Position numbers and translations under genes: made by a program
From: Eubacterium sp.
GTDB taxonomy: Bacteria > Bacillota > Clostridia > Oscillospirales > Acutalibacteraceae
Reading direction: 5' to 3'
Assembly (NCBI GenBank): GCA_029054965.1
Contig: JAIDEF010000361.1
Coordinates: 1-6,203 of the forward strand
DNA: 6,203 nt
Shown here: positions 6,199-6,203 of the stretch, in pieces
How the letters are laid out: each line of letters begins with the position of its first letter
How positions within the stretch are numbered: the stretch's first letter is position 1
Notes under the pieces: model-generated
What the model saw: only the letters and a program-made list of their open reading frames with translations
Databases searched by the model: none
What the model was told of the DNA's origin: nothing

Positions 6199-6203
6199 AA
6201 TTA

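Noticed and set aside
6104..6203. T-box riboswitch upstream of the operon
   Set aside because: No AGGGTGGNACCGCG-type antiterminator motif is visible in the 100 bases available; the specifier region, if any, would be outside the window.
1..6203. Mobile element, CRISPR array or defence system
   Set aside because: No spaced repeats, transposase, integrase or terminal inverted repeats were seen; the genes are contiguous housekeeping genes.

Overview
The window looks like a chromosomal segment from a low-GC Gram-positive bacterium, most likely class Clostridia (a Ruminococcus/Oscillospiraceae-like gut anaerobe is a reasonable guess). The reasons are AT-rich DNA, GGAG-type ribosome binding sites, tightly packed co-directional genes and the order tyrA-aroB-aroA-aroC-pheA, which resembles clostridial aromatic amino acid operons. 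The assignment rests on protein style and gene order, not on a marker gene.

Layout: everything runs on the minus strand, so it reads from the right edge to the left. At 6168-6198 a strong hairpin with a T-run closes whatever lies upstream, or acts as a leader attenuator. An AT-rich promoter region follows, with two candidate promoters (6121-6126 and 6075-6103). Then come tyrA (prephenate dehydrogenase, 5216-6043), aroB (3-dehydroquinate synthase, 4167-5216), aroA (EPSP synthase, 2960-4162), aroC (chorismate synthase, 1897-2970) and pheA (bifunctional chorismate mutase-prephenate dehydratase, 748-1878). Last is a membrane protein of the VTT/DedA (TVP38/TMEM64-like) family that starts with GTG at 727 and runs off the left edge. 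Gaps are at most 20 bases; two junctions overlap and one gap is 4 bases. No stretch over 300 bases lacks a gene.

How they work together: AroB makes 3-dehydroquinate from DAHP. After dehydratase, shikimate dehydrogenase and shikimate kinase steps not encoded here, AroA makes EPSP and AroC makes chorismate. PheA converts chorismate to prephenate and then phenylpyruvate, while TyrA sends prephenate towards tyrosine. The operon therefore couples the common pathway to the Phe/Tyr branches. Feedback design looks asymmetric: PheA has a C-terminal ACT domain, TyrA has none.

Start corrections: the longest open frames of tyrA, aroA and aroC begin at TTG codons that add non-homologous N-terminal residues. 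Internal ATGs (6043, 4162, 2970) are better supported by ribosome binding sites, by family N-termini and, for tyrA, by the promoter position. I see no clearly new biological system; this is mainly a well-preserved housekeeping operon. The most interesting points are the VTT membrane gene as an operon passenger, the promoter/terminator region, the divergent glyphosate-contact motif in AroA and a possible NADP preference in TyrA.
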